Shown: positions 53,039 to 61,667, counted from the first letter of the stretch. The stretch: 64,000 bases of DNA from PALSA-505 sp963699015 (GCA_963699015.1 CAVOSX010000006.1:186001-250000); one strand, 5' to 3'. Translations and numbers: made by a program. Notes: generated by a model from the letters alone, not told the origin.

Positions 53039-53446
53039 ATGACGGTCCTGATCGGCCGCCGCGAATCGTTCAATGCCGCGCACCAGCTGTGCAACCCGGA
53101 CCTGTCTGATGAGGAGAACCGGCGCCTGTTCGGGAAGTGCGTGAATCTGCACGGGCACAACTACGTGCTGGAGGTAGTCGTGGCCGGCGAGGTCGATCCG
53201 GCCACCGGCTACGTCTTCGACCTGAAATCATTGTCGGACATCATCGGCAGGCAGGTGATCCATGACGTGGATCACCGCAACCTGAATACCGACGTCCCAT
53301 GGCTGAAGGGGCGCATCCCGACCGCCGAGAACCTGGCCAGGGCATGCTGGGAGCGGCTGCGCCCGGAACTTCCCGACGGGCTGCTGCGGTCGGTCCGGGT
53401 CTGGGAGACTGACAAGAACTGGGCTGAAGTCGGTGGCCAGTCCTGA
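53039..53446 (+). CDS. 6-pyruvoyltetrahydropterin synthase/QueD family enzyme
   Basis: 135 residues. Zinc histidines are H15 (FNAAHQL), H38 and H40 (VNLHGHNY). The catalytic cysteine is C34 in GKCVNLHGH (C-x3-HGH spacing), Asp-His are in IHDVDHRNLN, and substrate-binding Glu97 is in PTAEN. The family converts dihydroneopterin triphosphate to 6-pyruvoyltetrahydropterin or, in QueD, to 6-carboxytetrahydropterin. No queC, queE or queF partner is present, so queuosine synthesis is unlikely to be its job here. It is the first gene of a run in which each next gene overlaps the previous one, with FolE elsewhere in the window to supply its substrate. Confidence 0.92.
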   Translation: MTVLIGRRESFNAAHQLCNPDLSDEENRRLFGKCVNLHGHNYVLEVVVAGEVDPATGYVFDLKSLSDIIGRQVIHDVDHRNLNTDVPWLKGRIPTAENLARACWERLRPELPDGLLRSVRVWETDKNWAEVGGQS

Positions 53447-54284
53447 CGTCCCGGCTCGCGCGAGCCTGGAACCGTCGAAGGCCCGGCCAGCGGGGGACGT
53501 GGAACCATCGGAGGTTCCGGCCGCCGCGGGCCGGGAACTTCGCACCCGGTACACGGCCGCGGACTTGGGCGTGTTCACCCGCGACGAGGCGAGCCGATTT
53601 GTCCCGCGGGGAGATGGTGATCCGCAGAACGACTTGTTCCTGGCCTGGGAGCTGCTGTACCGGCTCGAACCGGAGCTCTATGACCGGCTGGCCAGCGCGG
53701 AGCGGCTGCATCCCGCAGTCGTGGGCTGGCTGCCGCGGAACGTGGACCGGATCGCCGAGGTCGGCGCGGGCTCGGGGCGGCTGACGATGGAGCTCGTCGA
53801 GCGGGGTCGGCGGGTGGTAGCGGTGGAGCCCGCGCTGCCGTTGCGCCAGATCCTGCGCCGCAAGCTCGCGGCGGCCGGCCACGCGGCCCGGGTCCCGGTT
53901 ATCGGCGGGTTCTTCGACCAGCTGCCGCTGCCCGGCGGTTTCGCCGACCTGGTCGTCGCCTGCTCGGCCTTCACTCCCTCCTCGGCGCACGGCGGCGCGG
54001 CCGGCCTAGGCGAGATGGAGCGGGTATGCAGGCCGGGCGGGTGCGTGGTCATCGTCTGGCCGAACCACCTCGACTGGCTCGCCGCCCGCGGTTACCGGTA
54101 CGTCAGCTTCCCCGGGCCGATGTGCGTCGTATTCGGTAGCTATCACGAGGCGGTGGAACTGGCCGAGATCTTCTTTCCCCGGGCGGCCGGCGAGGTCCGC
54201 AGACGCGGCCGCCGGCGGGTTCCGTTCGAGGTGCTGGGCATCAATCCGCCTCGCGACCTGGCCTTCAAGGTGCTGGCGGGATGA
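53433..54284 (+). CDS. SAM-dependent methyltransferase in the pterin operon
   Basis: 283 residues from GTG 53433, overlapping the PTPS gene by 14 bases. The class I motif is RIAEVGAGSGRLTMELVERG near residue 110, followed by VVAVEPALPLRQILRRKLAA and the post-motif FADLVVACSAF. The first 45 residues are Ser/Pro/Ala-rich and probably disordered. The C-terminal stretch RRRGRRRVPFEVLGINPPRD is basic. The substrate is not known; context suggests it methylates the pterin or the sugar attached to it. Its stop overlaps the glycosyltransferase start (ATGA). Confidence 0.88.
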   Translation: MASPDVPARASLEPSKARPAGDVEPSEVPAAAGRELRTRYTAADLGVFTRDEASRFVPRGDGDPQNDLFLAWELLYRLEPELYDRLASAERLHPAVVGWLPRNVDRIAEVGAGSGRLTMELVERGRRVVAVEPALPLRQILRRKLAAAGHAARVPVIGGFFDQLPLPGGFADLVVACSAFTPSSAHGGAAGLGEMERVCRPGGCVVIVWPNHLDWLAARGYRYVSFPGPMCVVFGSYHEAVELAEIFFPRAAGEVRRRGRRRVPFEVLGINPPRDLAFKVLAG

Positions 54285-55405
54285 AGATCGCGATCATGGC
54301 GCCGCTGGTGACGGCCATCGGCGAGCCGCAGCGCGGCGGATCGCAGGCGTTCGTGTCCGATCTGGCTCGCGGCCTGGCCGGCCGGGGCCACGACCTGCAC
54401 GTCTATGCCGCCTCCGGATCGAAGATCCCGGGGGTCGAAGTGATCGACACCGGTATCGATCCCCGGCCCCTGGCGGGCACGCTCTACCGGGCCTTCGGCC
54501 CGGCCACGGGCCCGGCGGGGGAGGCCGGCCCGGCGGCGGCAGCGGCCGAGTCCGCAGGGGCGGCAGCGGCTGCGGCGGCCGAGTCCGCTTTCGCCACCGC
54601 CTACCGGGCCATGCAGGCGGTGCGGTATGACGTGGTCCACAATCATGCCTTCGACGCGCCCGCGGTCCGGCTCGCGGCGGCGTTGCGGGCACCCGTGGTG
54701 CACACGCTCCATCTGCCTGCCGACCAGGCGGTGGCGGCGGCGCTTCGCGAGGTGGCCAGGCACGGCAGGCCGCCAGGTGTGGCCACCGTGTCGGATTTCC
54801 AGGCCAGGGGCTGGCGCCGGGTCGTCCCGGTCGATGCGATCTTGCCGCCGTACCCGCCCACCGGCGTCATCCCCTGGTCGCAGACGGCCGGGCAGGGGGC
54901 GCTGTTCGCCGGCCGGCTGAGCCCGGAGAAGGGCCCGGCCGAGGCCATCGACATTGCCCGCGCGGCCGGGATGCCGATCGATGTCTACGGCGATGTTTAC
55001 GACCCGGAATACAGCAGGGAGCAGATCGATCCGCGGCGAAGCTGGCCGGGGGTGACCGTGCGCCAGGGCGTGCCCCGGGCCTCGCTGTGGCAGGCTATGG
55101 CCCGGGCGGCGGTGGTGCTGTTTCCCGCCCGCTGGGACGAGCCCTTCGGGATGGCCGCCGCCGAGGCGCAGGCGTGCGGGACTCCGGTTGTCGCGTTCCG
55201 GCGCGGCGGGCTCGGTGAGGTGATCATGGACGGTGTGACTGGCTTCCTGGTGCCGCCCGATGACGTCAGGGCCGCCGCCGAGGCGGTGTCCAAGGCGGCA
55301 GGGATTTCGCGCCTTGCCTGCCGCGAGCACGCCGCGGGCCGGCTTGACCTGGAACTGAGCCTGGACGCGCACGAGCGTCTCTACCGCCGCGTGGCCGGCG
55401 GGTGA
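54281..55405 (+). CDS. GT4-family glycosyltransferase in the pterin operon
   Basis: 374 residues, GT-B fold. The N-terminus MKIAIMAPLVTAIGEPQRGG carries the acceptor-side glycine loop. The donor-side E-x7-E motif is EPFGMAAAEAQACGTPVVAF at about residues 286-305, and LFAGRLSPEKGPAEAIDIAR is the usual GT4 sugar-nucleotide region. The family uses retaining chemistry with nucleotide-sugar donors. A low-complexity Ala/Glu/Ser insert (about residues 84-105, two copies of an AAES unit) interrupts the N-terminal domain. Four-base overlaps at both ends place it inside a co-translated operon. Confidence 0.92.
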   Translation: MKIAIMAPLVTAIGEPQRGGSQAFVSDLARGLAGRGHDLHVYAASGSKIPGVEVIDTGIDPRPLAGTLYRAFGPATGPAGEAGPAAAAAESAGAAAAAAAESAFATAYRAMQAVRYDVVHNHAFDAPAVRLAAALRAPVVHTLHLPADQAVAAALREVARHGRPPGVATVSDFQARGWRRVVPVDAILPPYPPTGVIPWSQTAGQGALFAGRLSPEKGPAEAIDIARAAGMPIDVYGDVYDPEYSREQIDPRRSWPGVTVRQGVPRASLWQAMARAAVVLFPARWDEPFGMAAAEAQACGTPVVAFRRGGLGEVIMDGVTGFLVPPDDVRAAAEAVSKAAGISRLACREHAAGRLDLELSLDAHERLYRRVAGG

Positions 55406-56163
55406 GGCTGGTGCAGCGCCTGCCCGGGGGGACACCCCCCGCCTCCTCCGCCAGGTGGCTGGCGGGACGGCTGGCCGTGGTCACCGGGGCCAGCCGGGGG
55501 ATCGGCGCGGCCACCGCCGTCGCGGTGGCCACGGCTGGCGCTCACGTCGTGCTGGCCGCCCGGGATCGAGAGGCCCTCGACCGCGTGGCGGGCCGGATCC
55601 AGGACGCGGGCGGCCAGGCCACGCCGGTGCCGACGGACGTGAGCGACGAGGCTGCGGTCCGGCGCCTGTTCGCGACGGTCACCCAGATGGGCCCGCTGGG
55701 CGCGCTGGTCTGCGCGGCCGGCGTTCTGACACCCGCGTTGTTCCCCGAAACGACGTCGGGCATGTGGGGCGATACGCTGGGAGTCAACCTTACCGGTACC
55801 TTCCTGTGCTGTCGCGCGGCCTTCACCGCCATGGCACCGGCCGGCGAGGGCCGGATCGTCAACATCGGGTCGCTGTCGGGCGTGTACGCCACCGAGAAGT
55901 TCCCGGGGCTGGCCGCCTACAACGTGTCCAAGTACGGAGTCATCGGCCTCACCGAGGCGATCGCGGTCGAGGGCAAGGAGCACGGCGTCAGCGCCGTCTG
56001 CCTGAGTCCGGGCGCCGTTGACACCGAGATGCTGCGCCGGGCCAATCCGGCGCTGCGCCCGGGCCTGACCCCGGACGATGTCGGGGAGCTGATCGTCGCG
56101 CTGCTAGACAGCCCGCTGGCCCTGGCCAGCGGGGCGAACATCCCGCTGTTCTCGAACGCCTGA
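55402..56163 (+). CDS. SDR-family oxidoreductase in the pterin operon
   Basis: 253 residues from GTG 55402, overlapping the glycosyltransferase stop (GTGA). The cofactor motif is TGASRGIG at about residues 28-35, the catalytic set NIGSLSG plus YNVSKYG, and the NAG-like motif is CAAGVLTP. The classical SDR length and sequence are compatible with a sepiapterin reductase-like role (reducing 6-pyruvoyltetrahydropterin), but also with many other ketone reductions. No sequence feature here proves pterin specificity. Last gene of the operon, ending 10 bp from the convergent FAD reductase. Confidence 0.9.
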   Translation: MRLVQRLPGGTPPASSARWLAGRLAVVTGASRGIGAATAVAVATAGAHVVLAARDREALDRVAGRIQDAGGQATPVPTDVSDEAAVRRLFATVTQMGPLGALVCAAGVLTPALFPETTSGMWGDTLGVNLTGTFLCCRAAFTAMAPAGEGRIVNIGSLSGVYATEKFPGLAAYNVSKYGVIGLTEAIAVEGKEHGVSAVCLSPGAVDTEMLRRANPALRPGLTPDDVGELIVALLDSPLALASGANIPLFSNA

Positions 56164-56172
56164 GACGACGGT

Positions 56173-57429
56173 TCAGGGCCCGCTTATCGACCACAGGTCG
56201 GTGCGGTCGTCCGCGAGCGCGGCCGGAGCCGGCCGGGCTCGCACCGACACCAGGCGGGCGCAGGCCGCCATCTCGCCGTCGAGGTCCAGTTCGGGATCAC
56301 CGCCGCGGTCCAGGCCGACCGCGGCCCGCACCACCCCGTCCACCAGGTAGAAGCCGATCAGCTTGGCCTCCTCCACGCTGCCGCGGACCACGAACTCGTC
56401 CCACTTGTCAACGTGGCCGACGTACTCGATCTTGTGCTCGTACTGATCGGACCAAAAGCTGTACAGGTAGTCGTAGGGGGCAGTGGAGCCGAGCATGGAT
56501 TTGGCTGCGGCGGCGCCCTGCTTTTCCGCATTGTTGTAGTGCTCGACCCGGACCCGCCCGAACAGCGGGTGCAGATGGTTCGCCACGTCACCGGCCACGT
56601 ACACGTCGGGCGCGCTGGCCCGGCAGAACTCGTCGGCCAGGATGCCGTTCTCCCGCGCGACCGCGACAGCCGGGAAATGAGGTTCTATGCCGACACCCGC
56701 CACGGCGAAATCGCACCCGATACGGCGACCCCCCGCCGTCACGGCCGCTTCCAGGCGTTCGGCCCCTTCGAAGCCGGCGACCTGGTCCCCGGGCAGCAGC
56801 TCGACGCCCTTCGCGCGGTGGATGGAGCCGATCAGCGCGCCGACCTGGCCGCCCAGGACCTTCCCCAGCGGAACCTGGCCGGGGAGGACCGCCGTTACGT
56901 GGACTCCGAGCTCGGTCAGCGAGGCTGCTACCTCGCAGCCGATGAATCCCATGCCCACCACGACCGCGCGCCGGCCCGGCGCCGCCTCCTGCTTGATCGC
57001 GTCGCACTCGGCCATCGTGCGCAGATAGTGAATCCCCTGCAGGCCGGCCCCGGGGATCGCGAGCCGCCGGTTGCGTCCTCCGGTGGCGATCAGGACCTTC
57101 TGGTAGCCGAGTTCCTCGCCCGAGTCGAGAGTGACCGCGTGCGCCGCGGGATCGACGGCCGCTACGGTGACTCCGCGGCGAAGCTCAATATCATGCTCGG
57201 CGTACCAGCCGGCCGGCCTGACGTACCAGTCGTCCAGCTTCTCCTCCGACCGCAGGTAGGTCTTCGACAGCGGCGGACGGCCAAAGGGGACGCCGGGTTC
57301 AGGGCTGATGAGCACGACAGGCCCGGGAAACCCCTCTTCCCGGAGCGTGACGGCGGCGTTTCCGCCCGCGAGCCCGCCGCCGATGATCACAATCGGATGT
57401 CCGCTCGAATCCTCAGCCACGCGGTACAT
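56173..57429 (-). CDS. FAD-dependent oxidoreductase (paralogue of 38179-39408)
   Basis: 418 residues from the ATG at 57427-57429; a GTG four codons in is an alternative. FAD site IVIIGGGLAGGNAAVTLREE, NADH site AVVVGMGFIGCEVAASLTEL, closing motif APDVYVAGDVANHLHPLFGR. It is alignable over its whole length with the 38 kb reductase. It would reduce a ferredoxin or similar acceptor; no such partner is encoded nearby. It is convergent with the pterin operon. The sequence upstream of 57430 in this frame is poor and probably untranslated. Confidence 0.88.
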   Translation of the reverse strand: MYRVAEDSSGHPIVIIGGGLAGGNAAVTLREEGFPGPVVLISPEPGVPFGRPPLSKTYLRSEEKLDDWYVRPAGWYAEHDIELRRGVTVAAVDPAAHAVTLDSGEELGYQKVLIATGGRNRRLAIPGAGLQGIHYLRTMAECDAIKQEAAPGRRAVVVGMGFIGCEVAASLTELGVHVTAVLPGQVPLGKVLGGQVGALIGSIHRAKGVELLPGDQVAGFEGAERLEAAVTAGGRRIGCDFAVAGVGIEPHFPAVAVARENGILADEFCRASAPDVYVAGDVANHLHPLFGRVRVEHYNNAEKQGAAAAKSMLGSTAPYDYLYSFWSDQYEHKIEYVGHVDKWDEFVVRGSVEEAKLIGFYLVDGVVRAAVGLDRGGDPELDLDGEMAACARLVSVRARPAPAALADDRTDLWSISGP

Positions 57430-57683
57430 TCTGCCCGAAGCCGCCACGGAAACAATCCGTTCCGGGCAGCCCAGCGAGGCCGGCAGGCGACAGGCAAAGC
57501 ACGGCTCGATCTTCCCGGCAATAGCACCGGACAAACCCCTGCCCAAAGGCGTGAATTATGTACCAATGGCCACCGCCAGGAATGTAAACCGCTCACCCGG
57601 GCACACCGTCCCTTAACCGGACGCGACGGCTTTCCCGTCACGTCCGGTCATCCAGGGTGGGGATATCAAAGGAAGGAAAACTA

Positions 57684-58629
57684 GTGCCCATGAACCGGAT
57701 CAGGAAGGGGCTGCTCGCGGTGACCGCAGCAGCCGGGGGGGCGGCGATCGTGACGGCGATGACTGCCGCACCAGGGGCGGGAGCGGCGACACACCCGCAC
57801 GCCCGCCCGCAGGCGCTGCACGCGGGGGCTAACATCGCCACGGGGACCGCGCCGACGCCGTTCCAGGACGTCAACACCAGCGCCGCTGCGGGCTGGTGCA
57901 ACGGCGCCGGCCAGCCGTGTGACGGCAGCGGCTTCGGCACCGTTCGACCTGGTGCCGTCGAAGTTCTCCGGCGGCGGGGCGGGCAACTACGCGCCCGCGA
58001 CCGCGTCGGTCGGCGGTGCGCACATGGCCGTCAACTCGGGCACCACCGACGTGAACCAGGGCAACGGCTGCCCGAACCCGGGTGTCCCCGAGTCGTGCAC
58101 CGGCCCCTACCGGCTGTTCGACTCCGGCTCCGACAGCCTGTACAAGCCGTTCACCGTCACCCACATGATCTACCTGTCCCCGGCGACCGCCGGGAACAAC
58201 ACCGTGATCGATGAGGACACCGCGCTCAACGACAGCGCGGGCAACTTCGGCATCGACAACGTCGTCGAGTTCTGCTCGACCGGCGGCGCGTTCACGATCA
58301 CCTTCGCCCACAATTCGCCGGCCGGCTGCTCGGGCACGGCGTTGACCAGCACCGCCGGGTGGGTGCGGGTGGTGTGGAACTTCCAGACCGTCTCTGGTCT
58401 CGGTTTCCTGACCGAGAACGTGTGGCAGAGCCAGGGCGGCACCCTCACCAAGATCGCCACCACGGGCCCGCAGCCGATCGAGCTGGGCAGCTCCACCAGC
58501 GCCGACCCGGTGAGCCAGCTCGGCGGCCCCCTGTACTTCTGGGAGCCGACGCTGAACGTGGACGGCTTCCTGCCGGCGACCGACCTGGCGCTCCAGTCAG
58601 GCACTCACGCGCAGGGCATGGCCCCCTGA
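57684..58629 (+). pseudogene. secreted protein of unknown function, one frameshift
   Basis: A GTG at 57684, seven bases after GGAAGG, starts a signal peptide (NRIRKGLLAVTAAAGGAAIV, then TAMTAAPGAGA). The mature protein reads WCNGAGQPCDGSGFGT in frame 3 and continues FDLVPSKFSGGGAGNYAPAT in frame 1. One extra base at about 57942 explains the break. The remainder is a beta-rich, Cys-containing domain (GNGCPNPGVPESCTGPYRLF; VEFCSTGGAFTITFAHNSPA). I do not recognise the family. A perfect 44-bp palindrome follows the stop codon. Confidence 0.78.
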
Positions 58630-58640
58630 CAAGGGCATAT

Positions 58641-58684
58641 GACCGCGCCCGCCCCGGCGCCGCGGCGCCGGGGCGGGCGCGGTC
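58641..58684. terminator. perfect 44-bp palindrome
   Basis: The whole segment equals its own reverse complement: two 22-base arms with no spacer (G58641 to C58684; centre at 58662/58663). Every base in it except the A and T near the ends is G or C. It begins 11 bp after the secreted-protein stop and would form an extremely stable RNA hairpin or DNA cruciform. Confidence 0.85.
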
Positions 58685-58879
58685 TCGCCTGCCCGTTCGT
58701 CGTGGCGGGCGCGGAGGAGACAGCACCCGGGCGCCTGGGCGCTCACGGCACGTGTTCGACTGCCGGTGCCATCCGTAGCCGGACACTCTGGCTGACGGAA
58801 TCCAGGTCAGATGCAACGGGATGGAACGGACGACGCTGAAGTGCTCGCGGCTGCACCATGAGCTTGCAGGCCGCGGGAG

Positions 58880-59020
58880 CTACATCTCAGCCTCGGCTTC
58901 AGGGTCAAGCTCGGCCTCGGCTCCTGCCTTTGCATCCAGCCTGGCCTCGGCTTCTGCCTCGGCATCAACCTTGGCAGCGGCCACTTCTTCTGACGTGTCA
59001 CCGAGCGGGACCTCACTCAT
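58880..59020 (-). CDS. possible small acidic protein (46 aa or longer)
   Basis: An ATG at 59018-59020 opens 46 codons beginning MSEVPLGDTSEEVAAAK and continuing as an Ala/Glu/Asp-rich repetitive helix (DAEAEAEARLDAKAG) to a TAG. In-frame sequence upstream (SEHVPYIDD) also looks coding, so the true start may be earlier, for example a GTG six codons before. No clear ribosome site and no known family. It lies just downstream of the GH3 gene on the same strand. Confidence 0.3.
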   Translation of the reverse strand: MSEVPLGDTSEEVAAAKVDAEAEAEARLDAKAGAEAELDPEAEAEM

Positions 59021-59109
59021 GTCATCAATGTATGGCACGTGCTCCGACGTCGGGCTGGCCCGGGGCGCACGATCCGCTGACCCCTCGATGCGAACTAGTC
59101 GCAGGTGCG

Positions 59110-60356
59110 TCAGCCGGGGAGGGTGCTCCTGAGCGCGATGATGCGCGCGGCCGAAGCCTGGAAGTCAGCTTGGTTGAGTGCCCCGTCGCGGTAGGCGGTG
59201 ACCAGTGCAGCCATGGCGTCCGCGCCTTCACTGATTTGCTGCGAAGCGGCCAGGATCAGGTCGTCACCGGCGGCTGCGGCCTGAACGCTGCGGCTGCCGA
59301 TCGATCCGAATGCGCCCAGGGCGCCCGCTTCGATGGCGTCGGTCTCGGTCACCCCGGTGAACCCAAGACCGGTCCGCAGCTCACCCTGCACCATCTTGGA
59401 TGACAGGCCGGCCTCCTCGACCCGATGTTGGGATAGATCGCCCAATCCAGCATGACCAGCTTGACGTCGGCCGCGATGGCCAACCGGTACGGCTGCTCGT
59501 CCAGGGTCCGGATCCTGTCGAGGTGGTCCCACAGCGTTACGGGCTCGACGTCCGTATCCTGCGACGCGGTAGCACTGGCGAGACCGGGGAAGTGTTTCGC
59601 CGTGGCCGCGACCCCGGTAGCCTGCTGCGCCGCAATGAAATCGGCGCCCAGGGCCCCGGCCGTGCTCGGGTCCATGGAATATGACCGCTGAAACTGGTCA
59701 TAGAAGTCACCCGCCTGGCGGTAGAAATCCACCACCGGCGCAGCATTCACGTTCATGCCCACACCGAGCAGGTTGTCGCCTGCGCCTGTGCCGGCCGCGC
59801 TCGCCTGGGCGGCCGGGTCGCTCGACGCGCCGATCTGCTTCTCTGACAGTACTGGCGCCCCAGGCAAGCGCCGGACGAGCCCGCCTTCCTGGTCGGTCTC
59901 CAGGATGAGCGGCTCGCGGACGGGATTAGCCGGGCAGGCGTTGGCCGCGTTCAGCTGGTTGATCACGCCGGCGATCTGCTTTTCACTCGATATGTTGGCG
60001 CCGAAGAAAATCACCCCGGCCACCTGACCCTTGCATATCCGGGTCAGCAATCCCGACGGCGGCGTCAGCCCGCCGTAGCTGTAGATCACGTGCTGACCGG
60101 CGAGCTGCCAGTCGTCGAGTGGTGGCAGCGTGGCAGCGCCCGCCCGCGTGCCGGTTCGCGCCGACGAGACGGCAGCTGTCGCGGCGGCAGCTGCCGTGGC
60201 GGCAGCAGGCTGGACCATGCCAGCCGCAGTGTCGGCGCGAGCTGTTGACATGCTGCCGGTTACGGCGCACACCGCCAGTGCGAGCACCGCGGCGGCCGCC
60301 ACCCGGGCTTTGATGAGTACTGACACCGCGCGCCGGCGCAGGCAGGTGATGGACAT
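59110..60356 (-). pseudogene. secreted GH3 beta-N-acetylhexosaminidase-like enzyme, one frameshift
   Basis: The signal peptide (RARVAAAAVLALAVCAVTGS region) is followed by an Ala/Thr linker and a family 3 glycosidase domain. Conserved phrases are AGVIFFGANISSEKQIAGVI, PLILETDQEGGLVRRLPGAP, GMNVNAAPVVDF and AATAKHFPGLASA, the last with the NagZ-type Lys-His. The end (SSKMVQGELRTGLGFTGVTE, then TDAIEAGALGAFG with the catalytic-region Asp) is in another frame. One missing G at about 59418 accounts for it. Intact relatives release N-acetylglucosamine from peptidoglycan or chitin fragments. GGGAGG precedes the ATG. Confidence 0.85.
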
Positions 60357-60842
60357 CGGTTCGTACCTCCCTTGAGCTCACCCCGGGTGGACGGTATTTT
60401 CCCGCAGGGAACTCTCTACCGGTAAGACGCCTCAGGCCAGGCTCCGGATACAGCCGCCAGGCCCGAATATGGCGGGTCCGGGGTTTTCGCATGTTCGCGC
60501 CGGCCCGGCCGGCACTGGCGCCGCCGCAGCGAGAAGCGAGGCCGAGCGGATGCGGTGCGCCGCGTCGGCGATCCACGCCGACGGGGTCAGTCTCCGGTCC
60601 CGACCTCACCCGGTGGCCGCGCGGCTGGCTATACGCGGAACCTCTGGACAGGCACCTGGCTGACGTGTGTTTGTCCCCGTGTCCGTCATCTTGGCGTGCT
60701 GTCATACAAAGCATCCGCTGGGACGTCTAGGTACGTAGAGAGTGCCTTGGTCCGGCTTCTGGGTGAAGGTCATGTTCGCCCAGTCCGGCTCAGGGACCGG
60801 CTATCGCGGCTTGCCAGGCAGGCCGCTGGGGGGATCAACGCG
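60357..60842. other. intergenic region, 486 bp, no gene recognised
   Basis: Lies between the divergent GH3 gene and the duplicated-domain secreted protein. Open frames here have no recognisable protein motif and no ribosome sites. Promoters for both genes must lie here, and I could not single out convincing boxes. Confidence 0.5.
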
Positions 60843-61667
60843 ATGCACCGAAGCATGCTCAGCATCAAGCGCGCCGTTTCCGCGACCGCGGTAGCGTTCG
60901 TGGTCGGCGCAGGGCTCGTGGCCATGACGTCGGCCGCCGCGGCCAGCCCGCAGGCCATGGCGGGTTCCAAGGCTGTAGCTACTACTACGGCCATGGCGAT
61001 CAGCGGCGACTGGGAGGGCAGCTATTCCTGCTCGCAGGGCCTGACCGGCCTCGACCTCACGATTCAAAGTTCCGGCACCACGAATACGCTTAAAGCGACA
61101 TTCACCTTCTATCCGCTGCCGAGCAATCCACGCTCCCCCGTCGGAGTTTATGAGATGACGGGAACATACCATTCGGCTTCCCAGATAGTGCTTAACCCCA
61201 GTCGCTGGATACATCAACCGCCGGGATTTGGAATGGTCGGCCTAGTCGGAGCCTTGTCTGGAAACAAGTTCAGCGGGCAGGTCGTCGGCTGCTCTACTTT
61301 CTCGGTGCAGAAGCAGACGGGCCACCCCGCCCGGTCGGTTGTTGACGGCACCTGGAAGGGTTCCTACCTCGGTTGTACGCAGGGCAAGACCGGGCTCACG
61401 CTGATCGTCAAGCCCTCGGGCCAGACTGGCAACCAGCTCGCCGCGAAGTTCGAGTTCCACGCGCTGCCGAGCAACCCCGGGGTTGCCTCGGGAAGCTTCA
61501 CAATGAAGGGCTATCTCTTCCCCGGCGTCGTCGTCCTCTACGCGAGTAAATGGATTAAGCAGCCGGGCGGGTATATCTTGGTTGACCTTGCCGGGCCACT
61601 ACCCAAAGTCGGAACGTTCGGCGGAGCGGTTTCCTTCTGCTCCACGTTTTCTCTCAAGAGAATCTGA
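60843..61667 (+). CDS. secreted protein with two tandem copies of an unknown domain
   Basis: 274 residues from the ATG at 60843, after a GGGGGG run. The signal peptide is IKRAVSATAVAFVVGAGLVA and the likely cleavage follows an Ala-rich stretch. The mature part is an internal duplication. Repeat 1 (about 58-162) and repeat 2 (about 168-273) share W.GSY.C.QG.TGL.L, then LPSNP, then WI.QP.G....L.G.L and a final CSTFS. Each copy keeps one early and one late cysteine, suggesting a disulfide per domain. All-beta in character; I do not recognise the family. The first copy is noticeably richer in A/T than its surroundings. Confidence 0.8.
   Translation: MHRSMLSIKRAVSATAVAFVVGAGLVAMTSAAAASPQAMAGSKAVATTTAMAISGDWEGSYSCSQGLTGLDLTIQSSGTTNTLKATFTFYPLPSNPRSPVGVYEMTGTYHSASQIVLNPSRWIHQPPGFGMVGLVGALSGNKFSGQVVGCSTFSVQKQTGHPARSVVDGTWKGSYLGCTQGKTGLTLIVKPSGQTGNQLAAKFEFHALPSNPGVASGSFTMKGYLFPGVVVLYASKWIKQPGGYILVDLAGPLPKVGTFGGAVSFCSTFSLKRI

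Noticed and set aside
53039..53446. PTPS-like gene considered as queD of queuosine synthesis
   Set aside because: No queC, queE or queF nearby; the operon instead holds a methyltransferase, a glycosyltransferase and an SDR. The spacing C-x3-HGH does not by itself settle the product.
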